Source: Poriferisodalis sp965204125
GTDB taxonomy: Bacteria; Actinomycetota; Acidimicrobiia; Acidimicrobiales; Poriferisodalaceae
Direction of reading: 5' to 3'
Length of the DNA: 64,000 nucleotides
NCBI RefSeq assembly: GCF_965204125.1
Contig: NZ_OZ241968.1
Coordinates: 434,001 to 498,000, forward strand
Each line of letters begins with the position of its first letter. Within the stretch, counting starts at the first letter, position 1. The notes under the pieces were generated by a model. It made no database searches and was not told the DNA's origin. It saw only the letters and a program-made list of their open reading frames with translations. Positions 8,310-19,400 of the stretch are shown piece by piece. The position numbers were made by a program, and so were the translations under genes.

Positions 8310-9509
8310 CTAAGCAGCACCGGCCGATGCGGTGTCGAGGGCGGCGCCGAGATCGTCCAGCAGGTCCGAGACGGTCTCGAGCCCAACCGACAGTCGCACC
8401 AGGTCGTCAGGGACCTCCAGCGCCGAACCTGCTGCCGACGCGTGGGTCATTGCGCCGGGATGCTCGATCAGCGATTCGACCGCGCCCAGCGACTCGGCGA
8501 GGGTGAAGACCTTGGTCGACGCTGCGACCTGCTCGGCTGCGGTTCTCCCGCCTTGCAGCCGGAACGACACCATGCCGCCGAAGCCGCTCATCTGGCGGCA
8601 GGCGATGTCATGGCCGAGATGATCGGGGCGCCCCGGATACAGCACTGACCGCACTGCCGGATGCTCCTCCAGCAACCCGACCACCGCGTGCGCGTTCTCA
8701 CCGTGGCGGTCCATGCGCACGCCGAGCGTCTTGGTGCCTCGCAAGGCCAGGTAGCAGTCGAACGGGCTCGGCACGGCGCCCACGGCGTTCTGGGTGAACA
8801 CCAGGTGGTCGGCCAGCTCGTCATCGTTGGTGGCTACGAAACCACCGACTACATCGCTGTGGCCGCCGAGGTACTTGGTGGCCGAGTGCAGCACCGCATC
8901 GGCGCCCAACGCCAGCGGCTGCTGCAAGTAGGGCGTAGCAAACGTGTTGTCCACCACCACGATGCCGCCCAGCTCGTGCGTGACGGCGCAGATGGCCTCG
9001 ATGTCGAACACCGTGAGCAGCGGGTTGGTGGGGGTCTCCAGCCATACCATGCGGGTGCTCGGCGTCCACGCGTCGCGGATCTTGTCGGGGGCGGTGAGAT
9101 CGACGGCCGCAAGCCCGACGCCGGCGTTGCCGAACACCTCGTCGATGAGCCGGAAGGTGCCGCCGTAGGCGTCATCGCCAAGCAGCAGGCTGTCACCGGG
9201 GCGCAGCACCCGCAGCAGCGCATCCGACGCCGCCAGCCCGCTGGCGAACGCGAACCCGTGGCGCGCGCCTTCCAGCGACGCCACGCAGACCTGGTAGGCG
9301 TGACGGGTCGGGTTGCCCGTGCGGCCGTACTCGTAGCCGTGCCGCGGCTGGCCGACCGCCTCCTGGGCGAAGGTGGTGGCCAGCGAGATCGGGGTGACCA
9401 CCGCGCCCGTGTATGGGTCGTGGGGCTGGCCTGCCCGTATCGCCCGGGTCTCGAAGCCGAACTCGTCGGGGTCCTCGAAGCCCGATACCTGCGGATCGCC
9501 GCCCAGCAT
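8310..9509 (-). CDS. Cystathionine gamma-synthase/gamma-lyase (Cys/Met metabolism PLP enzyme)
   Basis: A 399-residue PLP enzyme of the Cys/Met-metabolism family. Seen are the tetramer/active-site region YEYGRTGNPTR, the DNTFATPYLQQPLALGAD block and the Schiff-base lysine in SATKYLGGHSD. Sequence alone does not separate gamma-synthase (methionine synthesis) from gamma-lyase (cysteine from cystathionine). Its place directly behind the cystathionine beta-synthase gene favours the gamma-lyase role in reverse transsulfuration. Start and upstream stop share one base in TGATG (9507-9511), so translation is coupled. That overlap fixes the ATG at 9509. Confidence 0.9.
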   Translation of the reverse strand: MLGGDPQVSGFEDPDEFGFETRAIRAGQPHDPYTGAVVTPISLATTFAQEAVGQPRHGYEYGRTGNPTRHAYQVCVASLEGARHGFAFASGLAASDALLRVLRPGDSLLLGDDAYGGTFRLIDEVFGNAGVGLAAVDLTAPDKIRDAWTPSTRMVWLETPTNPLLTVFDIEAICAVTHELGGIVVVDNTFATPYLQQPLALGADAVLHSATKYLGGHSDVVGGFVATNDDELADHLVFTQNAVGAVPSPFDCYLALRGTKTLGVRMDRHGENAHAVVGLLEEHPAVRSVLYPGRPDHLGHDIACRQMSGFGGMVSFRLQGGRTAAEQVAASTKVFTLAESLGAVESLIEHPGAMTHASAAGSALEVPDDLVRLSVGLETVSDLLDDLGAALDTASAGAA

Positions 9510-10912
9510 CAACTGTCTCCGATTGCGTCCGGGCCGAGCGTCGCGACGGGCCTGCCCCGGTCATAGACCACGACCGCCTCGGGTCCTGCGAGCAAGTCGG
9601 CTCGGGCCAGCAGCTCGGCGATTCGACCGACTGGTTCTCCGATGCCGACGGCAGGCAGAGGCGGTTCGATCGCCGCAGACACCTTTGCATTGCCGTCCAC
9701 CGCCAGCAGCCCGTCCTGGGCCACCGAACCCACCACCTGAGCAGCCGCCAAGGGCATCTCGCCCTTGCAAACCGGAACAGCACGCAATCCCGCCAGATCC
9801 ATGCATTGCCGCGCAGCGGCCACGGTGTCGTCGGGACGTACGAACACGAACTCGCCGTCGACGAGGCTGCTCACCGTTCCGGGCCCGGGCGCCTGCGGCA
9901 GGAATCCCATCTGTGCCATCCACTCGTCGTCGAACACCCGACTGAGGTAGCCCCGACCCGAATCCGGGATGAGTGTGACTACCAACGACTCCTCCGAGCG
10001 GCCGGCGGCGTCGAGTTCCGCGGCAACGGCGAATGCGCCTGCCACTGCCGTGCCGCCGGAGCCGCCGATCAGCAGGCCCTCTCGCCGGGCAACCCGGCGT
10101 GCCATCGCGAACGACTCGGCATCGGTGATGGGGATTCCGCGGTCGACGACGCCGGGATCGTAGGTGGACGGCCAGAAGTCTTCGCCGATGCCTTCCACCA
10201 AGTAGGGCCGCCCATCGCCGCCGACATACACCGACTCAGGCGGGTCAGCGATCACGACCTGTATGCCGGGATCCTGTTCCTTGAGATAGCGACCTACGCC
10301 AGTGACGGTGCCGCCTGTGCCTGCACCCGCCACGAAGTGGGTGATGCGACCCTCGGTCTGTGCCCAGATCTCTGGTCCGGTGGTCTCGTAGTGCGCTTGA
10401 GGGTTTGTCGGGTTGCCGTACTGGTTCGGTGAGTAGGCGCCCGGCGTCTCGCTCCTCAGGCGCTCCGCGGTCCGGTAGTACGAGCGTGGATCGTCGGGCG
10501 CAACCGCCACCGGACACACCACCACCTCTGCCCCATAGGCCCGCAGCAGCGCTACCTTCTCGGGCGCCACCTTGTCGGTGCATACGAAGATGCACCGGTA
10601 ACCGCGCTGCGCAGCGACCACGGCAAGGCCCACGCCGGTGTTCCCCGACGTGGGCTCCACGATCACGCCGCCCGGCTGCAGCGAGCCGTCGGCTTCGGCG
10701 GCGTCGATCATCGCCACTGCGGCGCGGTCCTTCACCGAGCCGCCGGGGTTGGTGGTCTCCAGCTTGGCGACGACCGGCGTCGCGATGTGCGGCTCGACCT
10801 TCCTCAGCCGGACCATCGGTGTGCGGCCCACAAGGTCCAGCACTGACGGCGCGATGTCCAAGCCCTTCAGGGCCTCGGGCATCGGCGAAGGCCCCCGGTG
10901 GGCGTCAGTCAC
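9509..10912 (-). CDS. cbs: Cystathionine beta-synthase with C-terminal CBS-domain region
   Basis: A 467-residue PLP fold-type II enzyme that condenses homocysteine with serine to cystathionine. The PLP lysine lies in NPGGSVKDRA (residue about 55), with the phosphate-side loop EPTSGNTG and the glycine-rich GAGTGGTVTG. Residues about 350-460 form a tandem CBS (Bateman) region beginning VSSLVDGEFVFVRPDDTV, as in many bacterial CBS proteins. The start GTG lacks a Shine-Dalgarno site and has TAGGCT 8 nt upstream. It forms a two-gene unit with the coupled CGS/CGL gene, converting homocysteine to cysteine. Confidence 0.93.
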   Translation of the reverse strand: MTDAHRGPSPMPEALKGLDIAPSVLDLVGRTPMVRLRKVEPHIATPVVAKLETTNPGGSVKDRAAVAMIDAAEADGSLQPGGVIVEPTSGNTGVGLAVVAAQRGYRCIFVCTDKVAPEKVALLRAYGAEVVVCPVAVAPDDPRSYYRTAERLRSETPGAYSPNQYGNPTNPQAHYETTGPEIWAQTEGRITHFVAGAGTGGTVTGVGRYLKEQDPGIQVVIADPPESVYVGGDGRPYLVEGIGEDFWPSTYDPGVVDRGIPITDAESFAMARRVARREGLLIGGSGGTAVAGAFAVAAELDAAGRSEESLVVTLIPDSGRGYLSRVFDDEWMAQMGFLPQAPGPGTVSSLVDGEFVFVRPDDTVAAARQCMDLAGLRAVPVCKGEMPLAAAQVVGSVAQDGLLAVDGNAKVSAAIEPPLPAVGIGEPVGRIAELLARADLLAGPEAVVVYDRGRPVATLGPDAIGDS

Positions 10913-10920
10913 GGCATCAC

Positions 10921-10926
10921 AGCCTA
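10921..10926 (-). promoter_or_regulatory. Leaderless -10 box TAGGCT for the CBS-CGL operon
   Basis: TAGGCT, 8-nt spacer, then GTG of the cystathionine beta-synthase gene. Confidence 0.5.
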
Positions 10927-10966
10927 CGAACGCCGTACCGGCTGTGCCGAAGCCACTGTGCGCGTG

Positions 10967-11896
10967 TCAGGCGATCAGCTCGGCTAGGGGGGACAGCTCG
11001 GTGTTGACCAGCTCCACGCCGCCTTCGGGCAGCACCGAGACTTCGTGCCACAGGCGCAGCTTGGGCGGGCGCCCTAGCAGGTGCACCGTCGAGAGGAACG
11101 AGTGGAAGATCGCCAAGTGCGTCGAGTGCGACCGGGACCACGCTTCAAGTGACGCCAGGTCGTCGAACCAGCCCACGAAGCTCGTGGACTCGAGATCCTC
11201 GCCGTGGATGGATTGCTCTCGCAGGAATCGGCTCGAGATGCAGCCGGAGTCGCGGTTGGCGGCCAGGAACTCGATGCCGGCCCGCAGCTTCGGCTCGATG
11301 TCGGTGAAGTACATCTCGCGCTCGTCGTCGAGGCACTCGTCCCACTTCTGGCCTGAGCGGATGAGGCACAGGTTGGCGGGCAGCGGCGAACCCGGCGCGG
11401 CCTCGAAGGGGTCGTCCGCGCTGGCCGCCATGCGGTCGCGCGCAGCGCCCCAGTAGTCGTGCAGCTCGGTGAGGTCCACCGAGGTCAGGTTGCGCACACC
11501 AGGCAGCGGTCGCTTGGTGCCGGCAATCGTCTCCCAGCGCTCCGCCGGGATGACGGCCGTCTCGCAATAGACCCCGTCCCGTTCGAGCACATCGCAACCG
11601 TCTCGCCAGCGCTCGTAGACCGCCGGATCGACCCAGTAGGCCATGAACACGGTCTCGACATCGCTTTGGGCCTCGTCAGCGTCGTCGCCCCCGTCAGTGA
11701 AGTTGACGACGCGAGCCCGCTCGACATGATCCGGCCGGTTCTCGCCGCCGGTCAGTGCCGCCTGAAGCTCCGCCAGCGTGTCGGTGTTGCCGGGCCCCTT
11801 CGAGAAGACCATCGAATAGGCCGTCAGCTCGGGAAAGTCGACCACGCACCACGCCGGCGCGCTGGGCGTATGCCCCTTGGGCCGGTTCGCAGCCAT
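10967..11896 (-). CDS. Haem-dependent aldoxime dehydratase (phenylacetaldoxime dehydratase family)
   Basis: A 309-residue protein of the haem-containing dehydratase family, which turns aldoximes into nitriles with a ferrous haem. Recognised blocks: RSGQKWDECLDDEREMYFTD, SRFLREQSIHG, SFVGWFDDLASLEAWSRSH followed by THLAIF with the proximal-type His, and LRLWHEVSVLP with the catalytic-type His. Length is slightly under the usual 350 residues. The ATG follows a strong AAGGAAG site. Its usual partners, nitrilase or nitrile hydratase and amidase, are absent nearby, so the gene is an orphan here. Its first codons are partly duplicated at 23901-23931. Confidence 0.85.
   Translation of the reverse strand: MAANRPKGHTPSAPAWCVVDFPELTAYSMVFSKGPGNTDTLAELQAALTGGENRPDHVERARVVNFTDGGDDADEAQSDVETVFMAYWVDPAVYERWRDGCDVLERDGVYCETAVIPAERWETIAGTKRPLPGVRNLTSVDLTELHDYWGAARDRMAASADDPFEAAPGSPLPANLCLIRSGQKWDECLDDEREMYFTDIEPKLRAGIEFLAANRDSGCISSRFLREQSIHGEDLESTSFVGWFDDLASLEAWSRSHSTHLAIFHSFLSTVHLLGRPPKLRLWHEVSVLPEGGVELVNTELSPLAELIA
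11864..11894 (+). repeat. 31-bp imperfect direct repeat, copy 1
   Basis: Matches 23901-23931 at 29 of 31 positions, in the same orientation. This copy is the 5' end of the aldoxime dehydratase gene. The two copies bracket the 12-kb island with the giant repeat protein. Confidence 0.65.
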
Positions 11897-12000
11897 CGAT
11901 CTTCCTTCCGCGGTTCACTCGCAGCGCTGCCCGGCCACGAACCCTTGCAGCGAAGCGTACGGCGACTGCTGCCATGCGGGAAGACGAACTTGGGCTGCGG

Positions 12001-13333
12001 TCAGCCGGACCTCAGGTTGACCCTGACGATTTCCAGGAATTGGTCGTAGCTGATCTCGCCTGCGAGCCAGTCGCTCTTGACCTGCTGGTATTCCGCCGTG
12101 TCGATGGCTCCGTCGTTGTTGGCGTCGTAGCGGGCGACGATGGGGGGCAGGCCCGACTCGGTGGCTGTGCCCGGCGGGGTGATCGTGACGGTGATGTCGA
12201 ATTGGCTGCTGACCCGGCTGCCGTCGGCATCGCTGAACACGCCGGCGAGCGAGACAGACTTTGTGCCGGTCTGGTTGACGATGGCGGCGTCGGCGATGGC
12301 GGCGGACACCGTGGGCGCTTGGTTGGGCGTTTCGCCCTGCCCGCCGGTACTGGCCGCCGCGAAGACCCAGGGGCGTGCCTGCTTGATCGCGAGCAGATTG
12401 GCGCTGGTGATCTTGAACTCGATCTCCATGGCGAACGCCTCGCCGGGCTCGGGCTCGTACAACTCCGCGAACCGGTTGTGTACGACGGCGAGGTGCCGGC
12501 GCAGCTGGCTCATCTGCGCGTCCTTGATGGCATCACGGAGGTCGTCCAGCATCTCGTCCTGGATCTCGTAGTCCGCCCGAAATCTCGGGTGCGCCAGCAT
12601 CTTGGTGACGACGGCGCTGAGCTTGGTGCCGGCCGGCAGCGTGAACTTGTCGGCCGCGGGCCATTTCTTCTTGCCGAAGAGGGTCTCCTCGGCCAGCGCT
12701 GCGTTCTTCATGAACTCGTCGTAGAAATAGAACGGCACGGCGAACCCGCCGTGGACGGTCCCGTCGGGGAAGTCCAGCGTGCCCAGCACGGCGGTGATGA
12801 TGCCGGCGACCCGGGGCAGGTCGTTGGGCAGCGTCTCGTAGATCACCACGTCGCGGGGATTGGGGCGCTCCTCCGGCGACATGACCCGCAGGTAGCCATA
12901 CCCCACCCCCGCGTTGAGGGAGATGAAATCGGCATCGGGAAAGATGTCCTCTTCCAGCAGCACGTTGACCCGGGAGGCGTCATAGAGCGCCCTCTGCTTG
13001 TGGTAGCGCGCCAGCGCCTGCGACAGCGGGGTGGTACGCCAGGTTGTTCTCGAGGAACGGCATGCTCGCAGCCAGCACCTCGTTTGCATAGGCGACTCTC
13101 TCAAACGAGTACGTATCCGAAGGCTGGACTTCGAATCGGTACACGCCCAGCGAACCGTCGGGCGCAACGGCATTGGGGTGATACACGATGTCGCCCCGCA
13201 TCGCCGCGTTCGACAGAGTCGAAATGCTGTTCTCCCGAAGGCGGCCGTTGTCGCGACGGAGTTCTTCCCGGAAGAGCGGGGTGATGAAATCGGTGTGCAG
13301 CCGGTGGGTCTGCGTGTTCATGAAATAGACCAT
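12001..13333 (-). pseudogene. Decayed PEP/pyruvate-binding domain protein with EF-hand-like tail
   Basis: The reading frame breaks in the GGGG run at 13028-13031. Removing one G joins AASMPFLENNLAYHP to LSQALARYHKQRALYDASR, giving about 443 residues. From memory of the family (large secreted PEP/pyruvate-binding proteins of about 600-900 residues), recognisable blocks are RGDIVYHPNAVAPDGSLGVY, EEDIFPDADFISLN, YETLPNDLPRVAGIIT, AVPFYFYDEFMKN and FAMEIEFKITSANLLAIKQA. The segments normally holding TPLSHVNLR and RYRSSTNNEDLPGF are missing, with the frame kept across both gaps. The C-terminus has a cadherin-like fragment cut short and an EF-hand-like loop DANNDGAIDTAE. Probably non-functional; a single-base sequencing error could account for the frameshift but not for the gaps. 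Confidence 0.75.
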
Positions 13334-13468
13334 CGGACGGTCGGTTACACAAGAAATCCGAGTGTCACTGTTGGGTTTGCCGGGGCCTTGGACAGTCCCG
13401 GAAGTTGGCCAGCAGGACCGGCTCCGGCAGGAGTGCCGGGCGCCCGATGGGTGGCTGGTGTTTGGGGG

Positions 13469-16400
13469 TTAGTGGGTCCAGTCGTCGAGGGCTGTCTGGT
13501 TGATGGCTTTGGTGCCTCCGAAGACGATGAGTTCGCCGGCGCGGCGCAGGTAGCTGGCCACTATCGGGGGCAGCCGGTCGGGTCGGGTGAGCACGAGGGG
13601 GGCGCATCTGCGGGCGAGCAGTGGTGCGGAGGCTGCTGCGTCGGCGGGGTCGGTGCCCGTCGCGAGGCCGACGACATCGGTGGTGAAGCAGACGCGTCCT
13701 TCGAGCGCTGGGCTGGCGAGCCAGCGTGCGAACTTGACTGAGGTGTCGTAGCGGTCGGTTCCGCCGAGGCGGGTGATCGCCATGGGCCGGTCGCCTGCGC
13801 GGTTGGCCTGGGAGATCGCGCGTATCTGGTCTTCGACCTCGGTGCTGACGGCGGCGGTGCCGCCCATGATCACGACGTGGTCGGCGTGCTCGGCCAGATA
13901 GGCGGCGGTGTGGGGGTGCAGGCCGTCCTGGCCGACGAGCAGGATCGGGTGGGGTCCCTTGGCGGCGAGCGGCCCTGCGGCGAGCGCGTCGACGAACACG
14001 CGGCTCGAGGCGACGATCACGGTGCGGCCCAGAAGCGGCCCCAGCGTCTCAGGGCGGCCGACGCGACGGGCGACGGCGACTGCTGTGGCTTCGGGGCTGG
14101 GGTCGGTGATGCGCTCGATGTCGGCGTCGATGTCGGCCAGCGCTTCGAGGGCTGTGTCGGTGATGTGCTCTGTGGAGCCCACGGCGATGATCTCGGTCAC
14201 GCCGAGGCTCTTGATCCACTCGACCGTGCCGGCGGGCAGCCCGTCGGGGGCGGTGAGCAGCAGGGCCGCGTCGAGCGCTCCCGCGAGGGGGCCCGCGGTG
14301 AGCGCGTCGGCCCAGCTGTGCCCGCCGGCGAGCACCACGGTGGTGAGCTTGGCGTCGGCTGCGGCGGCGACCTCGCGGGCCACCGCGAGCGAGGTGGCGT
14401 AGCGGTCTGGGCCCCACAGCCGCTCGGTCTCGCGGGCTTCCCGGTCGTCGCCGCTGCTGCCCGACCCGCCGCCGGGGCCTCCTCCTCCGCCTCCGGGACC
14501 GCCGCCTCCGGGAGGGCCTCCGCCGGTGTTGACCGACGGCGGCGCGATGCCGGTGCCGGTGTCGGTGATCTCGAGCCTGACCGTGGCGGGCGAGCCCGCA
14601 GCGAGCCCGGCGGGCAGCGCGCCCAGCGAGACGTCGACCTTCTCGTCGTCGCTGTCGCTGTCGCGGACGGTGACCAGCGTGGTGGTGCCCCTGGTCTGGC
14701 CGGCTGCGATGGTGACGCTGCCGGGCGGGGTCCAGTCGCCGGGCTGAGCAGGGCTGTCCCCCACAGCAGCCGCGACCACGATCGGGATGACCGCTTCTCG
14801 GGCGAGGGCTTCTGAGAGGGTGACGGTGACGGTCGCCGCGGCGGTCTCGCGCACCGGGTTCGGCGACACCGCGATCGTCGCGGTCGGCAGCGCAGTGACC
14901 GTCACCCTCACCGACGCCACTGTCAGCGACGACGGATACGCCGCGTCCGAGCCGCCGACCGTGTGGGTGATCGTCGCGGTGCCGTCGGCGACGCCGGTCA
15001 CGGTGACGGTCTGGGGCTGCTGCCAGTCGGTGCTGTCGAACGTCAGCTGTGCAGGGCTCACAGCGGCCTTGTCGGCGTCGTCGCTGGCGATGTCGATGGT
15101 CACCGCCGAAGCGGGCCCGGCGCCGGTCAGGCGGACCGTGTAGGTCTCGGTCGCGTCGGCGCGCACCGTCACCGCGGTGGTGCTGATCTGCACGGCGCCG
15201 TCGTTGTCGGTGATCGTGACGGTGGCCTGCGCTCCGTTCTGGTGGCGTGCGTAGCGGTCGCCGAGGCCGTAGCCCGCGTCGCTGGGCGCACGCGCCGGCG
15301 TGATGCGCAGCCGGATCGTCTCGTCGCCCTCCGCCACGGCGTCGTCGGTGATCGCGATGTCGAGGTTCTTGGTGGCCGACGTGTCGGCCGGCCCGAACGT
15401 CACCCGCTTGGTCGCGATCGTGTAGTCGACGCCCTCCGTGGCGGCGTCAGGGCCGCTGGTGAGCACCTCGACGTCGAAGGCGACCTCAGCAGCGGGCAGC
15501 GCGGACACCGTCACCGGCACGGACACCGTGCCGGCGCTCTCGGCGGCAGCGACAGTGTGCGCCGAGGTGGCGTCGGCAGCGTTGCCGAACGCGACCGCCA
15601 GGTCGGCGGTGTCGTCGTCGGCGATGCCCACCCGGGCGCAGGCGGCGTCCTGCGCACAGGTGCGGCTGGTGGTGAGCTGGTCGCCTGTCTCGCGGGCCCA
15701 GCCCGCAGTCGCAGTGGAGATCACCACGTAGTAGTGCTCGTCGCCCTCCGCGAGCCCGTCATCTGCGACAGTGTCCGACAGGGTGACCGTGCGCGTGTTC
15801 TCCAGCACGGTGACCGTCGCCGGCGGGCTGGTCAGGTCCGCTGAAACGTCGGCGAGGCCTGCTTCGGGGGTCTGCAGCGGCGGGGAGGCGATCAGGTATT
15901 CCAGATCGTTCGCCCGGGAGCGGTCCACGGTGAAGGTCAGCCCGCCCGTGGGCGCCAGCGCCCCCAGGGTGATCGTCAGCTCCGCGGTGCCGCCCTCGTC
16001 GGCGGGGTCCCTCGGAGGATCGACCCGGAACACGTTGCGGGCCGCGTTCACCTTCGCCGAGAACCCGCCCAGCCCGGTCAGCTGGTTCCACGCCGCATCA
16101 GACGACGAGGTCCCATGCGCGATCCTCACATCGCCCGCCGCCACCGCGGTCACCGTCACGGTCTGAGGGTCCGCCCAGTTCCCCGACTGTCCGGCCGTGA
16201 ACGTCAACGCACCCGACACCGTCGCAACGCCAGTGGCGCCGCTCGTCGGCGTCACGGTCACATCGGCGGTCGGCTCCGCGCCGATCAGGCTGACCGTGTA
16301 AGTGACGGTCTCGCCGGGGATCAGCTCCCCAGACGGCGGGTCGATGCTGATGCCCGACGCGTTCTCCCTGACCCGCAGATCCAGCTTGCGCGCCGCCACC

Positions 16401-19400
16401 TTGCGGGCGCCCCGAGTCGCCACAGCAGCCAGGCTCATCCGCTCCTCAGTCGTCTCCTCACGGCTGTCCGACACCAGCGTCAGCGTCGCCGTCGCCTGCG
16501 TCTGGCCCTCCGCGATCTTGAACACCCCAGGCAGCCGATAATCGCTCGGGCACGCCCAACCCGCCAAAGCGACATTGGTGCGGCACTGGGTCCTCACGAA
16601 CCCGCCGCTCTGATCCAGCGTCGGGTTCGACACCGCCACCGACCACCCATCAGGGCCCACCGGAATGTCCGCCGTCGCCGTGACGGTCACCGCAGTGCCC
16701 TCCAGCACCGGAAACCAGCCCCCCGCCGTCGCGGTCACCCCCGACAACGACAACACCACCGACGACACCGCATCGTCGCTGGTCAACGTCACCAACCCCG
16801 TCGACGCATCCGTCACACGCTCGTAGTAATCGCCCAGATCGTCGATCACGTCGTCCGCCGCCGCGATCTGGAACCCGATGAACTCGTTGTCCTCCTCCAC
16901 CACATCGTCGGCGATGTCGATCGTCAGATCCTTGGACTTCACGGTGTCCTGAGCGTCAACCGCGAACTCCAAGTCGGTCGCGGCGAAGTCGTAGTCCTTG
17001 GGGTTGCCCGTCGGGTTGTCGTCGTCGTCGCTGGAGCGCGCGTCCTTGCCGACGCTGTCGGGCACGTCGGCCGCCTCCACGGTGAACGTCACGGCGCTCT
17101 CGGGCAGGTGGCTGATCGTGACCGGCACCGCCAGCGTCCCGTCGCCCTCAGCCGCGGTCGCCGTGTACTGCACCGGCGTGCCGGTGGGCACGGCGGTGCC
17201 GATCACGATCTTGGCCTCGTCGCGGTCCTCGTCCGCGATCGTGACCGTCGCCAGACGGCCCTGCGGGTGACGCACGTAGTAGTCGCCCAGATCGTCCACC
17301 GGACTGTCGGCGGCCGCGATGGCGAGCTCGATCGCCTGGTCGTTCTCCACCAGATCGTCATCGGTGATCGTGATCTCCAGATTCTGGGTCAACGCGCCGG
17401 TCGGGGTGAACGTGAACGACTTCTTATTGATCGTGTAGTCGGTGCCCTCGGTCGCCAGCCCCGACACCTCCACCGAGAACGTGACGGCGGTCTCGGGCGC
17501 AGCGCTGATCGTGATCGGCACGCTCACCTTCCCGCCCGCCACGTCCTCGTCAGGACGCTCCGCGTGCTTCGCGGTCGCCGCAGCATCGCTCCCGAACGCG
17601 ATCTTCGCGTTGGCGGCCTCGTCGTCGGTGATCGTCACCGTCGCCTCCGACGACGTCCCGTCGGTGTCGGTGGCCGGGTCGCCCTGCGCGTCTCGGCCGT
17701 ACAGGTCGCCCACGTCGTAGCCCGCATCGGTACTGGCCCGCGCCGCCTTGATTTGCAGCTTGATGGTCTGGGCTTGCTCTACCAGAGCGTCGTTTTGGAT
17801 CGCGATCGACACGTTCTGGGTCATCGACGCGTCGGCCGGCCCGAACGTCACCGACTTCGTGGTGATCCGGAAATCGCCGACCGCCTCCGGCGGCCCCGCG
17901 TCGTACTCCGTCGCAGTGCCGCTGGTGAGCACCTCCACCTCGAACGTCGTCGACGCGCCCGGCAGCGCGCTGACCGTCACCGGCACCGACAGCATCCCGC
18001 CCGACACGTCCTCGGCCACGCTGGCCTTGTGCTCCGCGGTCCCCGCAGCGTCGGCGCCGAACGCGACCGTGGGGCCGTCGTCGGCCTCGTCGTCTTCGAT
18101 GGTGACGGTCGCCTTGGCGCCGCTGGCATGACGCACATACCGGTCGCCCAGGTCGTAGTCCATGTGACTCGACGCCCGTGCGGCGGCGATCTCGAGCTCC
18201 ACGGTCTCGTCGAGCTCCACCACGCTGTCGTCTCTCAGCGTGACCGTCACGTTCTTGGTCACCGACCCGTCCGTCTCAGCGGTGTCGGTCGGCCCGAACG
18301 TCACCGACGCCGGCACCGTGTAATCCCCCGCGGCGCCTGCGGTCGCGGTGCCCGCCGCGGTGATCGTGAACGACGTGCTCGTCTGAGGCCGCGCGGACAC
18401 CGTCACCGGCACCAGCACCGTCGCAGGCGAGGTCTTGTCCTCCGCCGCCGAATCGGCATGCACAGCGGTGGATGCAGCGTCGCTGCCGAACGCGATCTTC
18501 GCGTTCTCCGTCTCGTCGTCGGCGATCGTGACCGTCGCGGTCGCCGACGCGCCCGACGGCACCGACCAGCCCGCCGCCGGCGCGCCGACCGTCACGGTGA
18601 ACGACTCGGCGCCCTCCACCAGATTGTCCTGCGCGATCGGCACCGTCAGCGTCGCGGTGGTCATGCCCTGGCCCACCGTCACCGTGGTCGGCGTCGTGCC
18701 CGTGTCCGCGGTGGTGGCGGTGCTGCCCGAGTAGCTGTAGGTCACCGAAAGGGCCCGGCCCGCCATCGCGGTCGGCGCCCGGCCCAACGTGACCGTCAGC
18801 TCAGCGTCCGAGCCCTCCGCGGTCGGCCCGGTGTAGTCGATCTTGTAGGTCTTGGTGGACGCGTTCACCGTCACGTCGATGTCGTCGACCGACAGCGTCG
18901 TCGGGTACCGCGTCGCGTCGGTGCTGGTCTGCACGTCGTGGTCGATGCCGGGGGCGCCCACCGCCACGCCGGTCACCGTGAACGTCTTGGCGGTGTTCCA
19001 GTCCGACGCCGTGAACGTGTACGACGCCGGGCTCACCGTCGCCTTGTCGTCGTCGTCGCTCCGGGCGCGCACCGTCACGCTGCCGGCCGGCTTGGTGGCC
19101 AGCCTCACCGTATAGGTCGTCGTCTCGCCCACCTCCACGGCGACCGACTCCGCGGACACCTTCACCGCATGCACCGCCGGAGTGCCCGAGACGAACCCCC
19201 ACGCGCCCTTGCGGGCATCGCTGGTGGCGCGCACCCGCACCCGATACAGCGTGTCGTTGATCAGGCCGCTGATCGTGTGCCCGGTGTCGGTGCCCGTGTG
19301 AGCGGCGTCCACCCAGCCCGCCGACGCCGAGGGATTCGCGCCCGTCTGCACCGCCTGAGCGTTCGGCGCGGCCGTCGCCGACGCCGACGTGTAGTGCACG

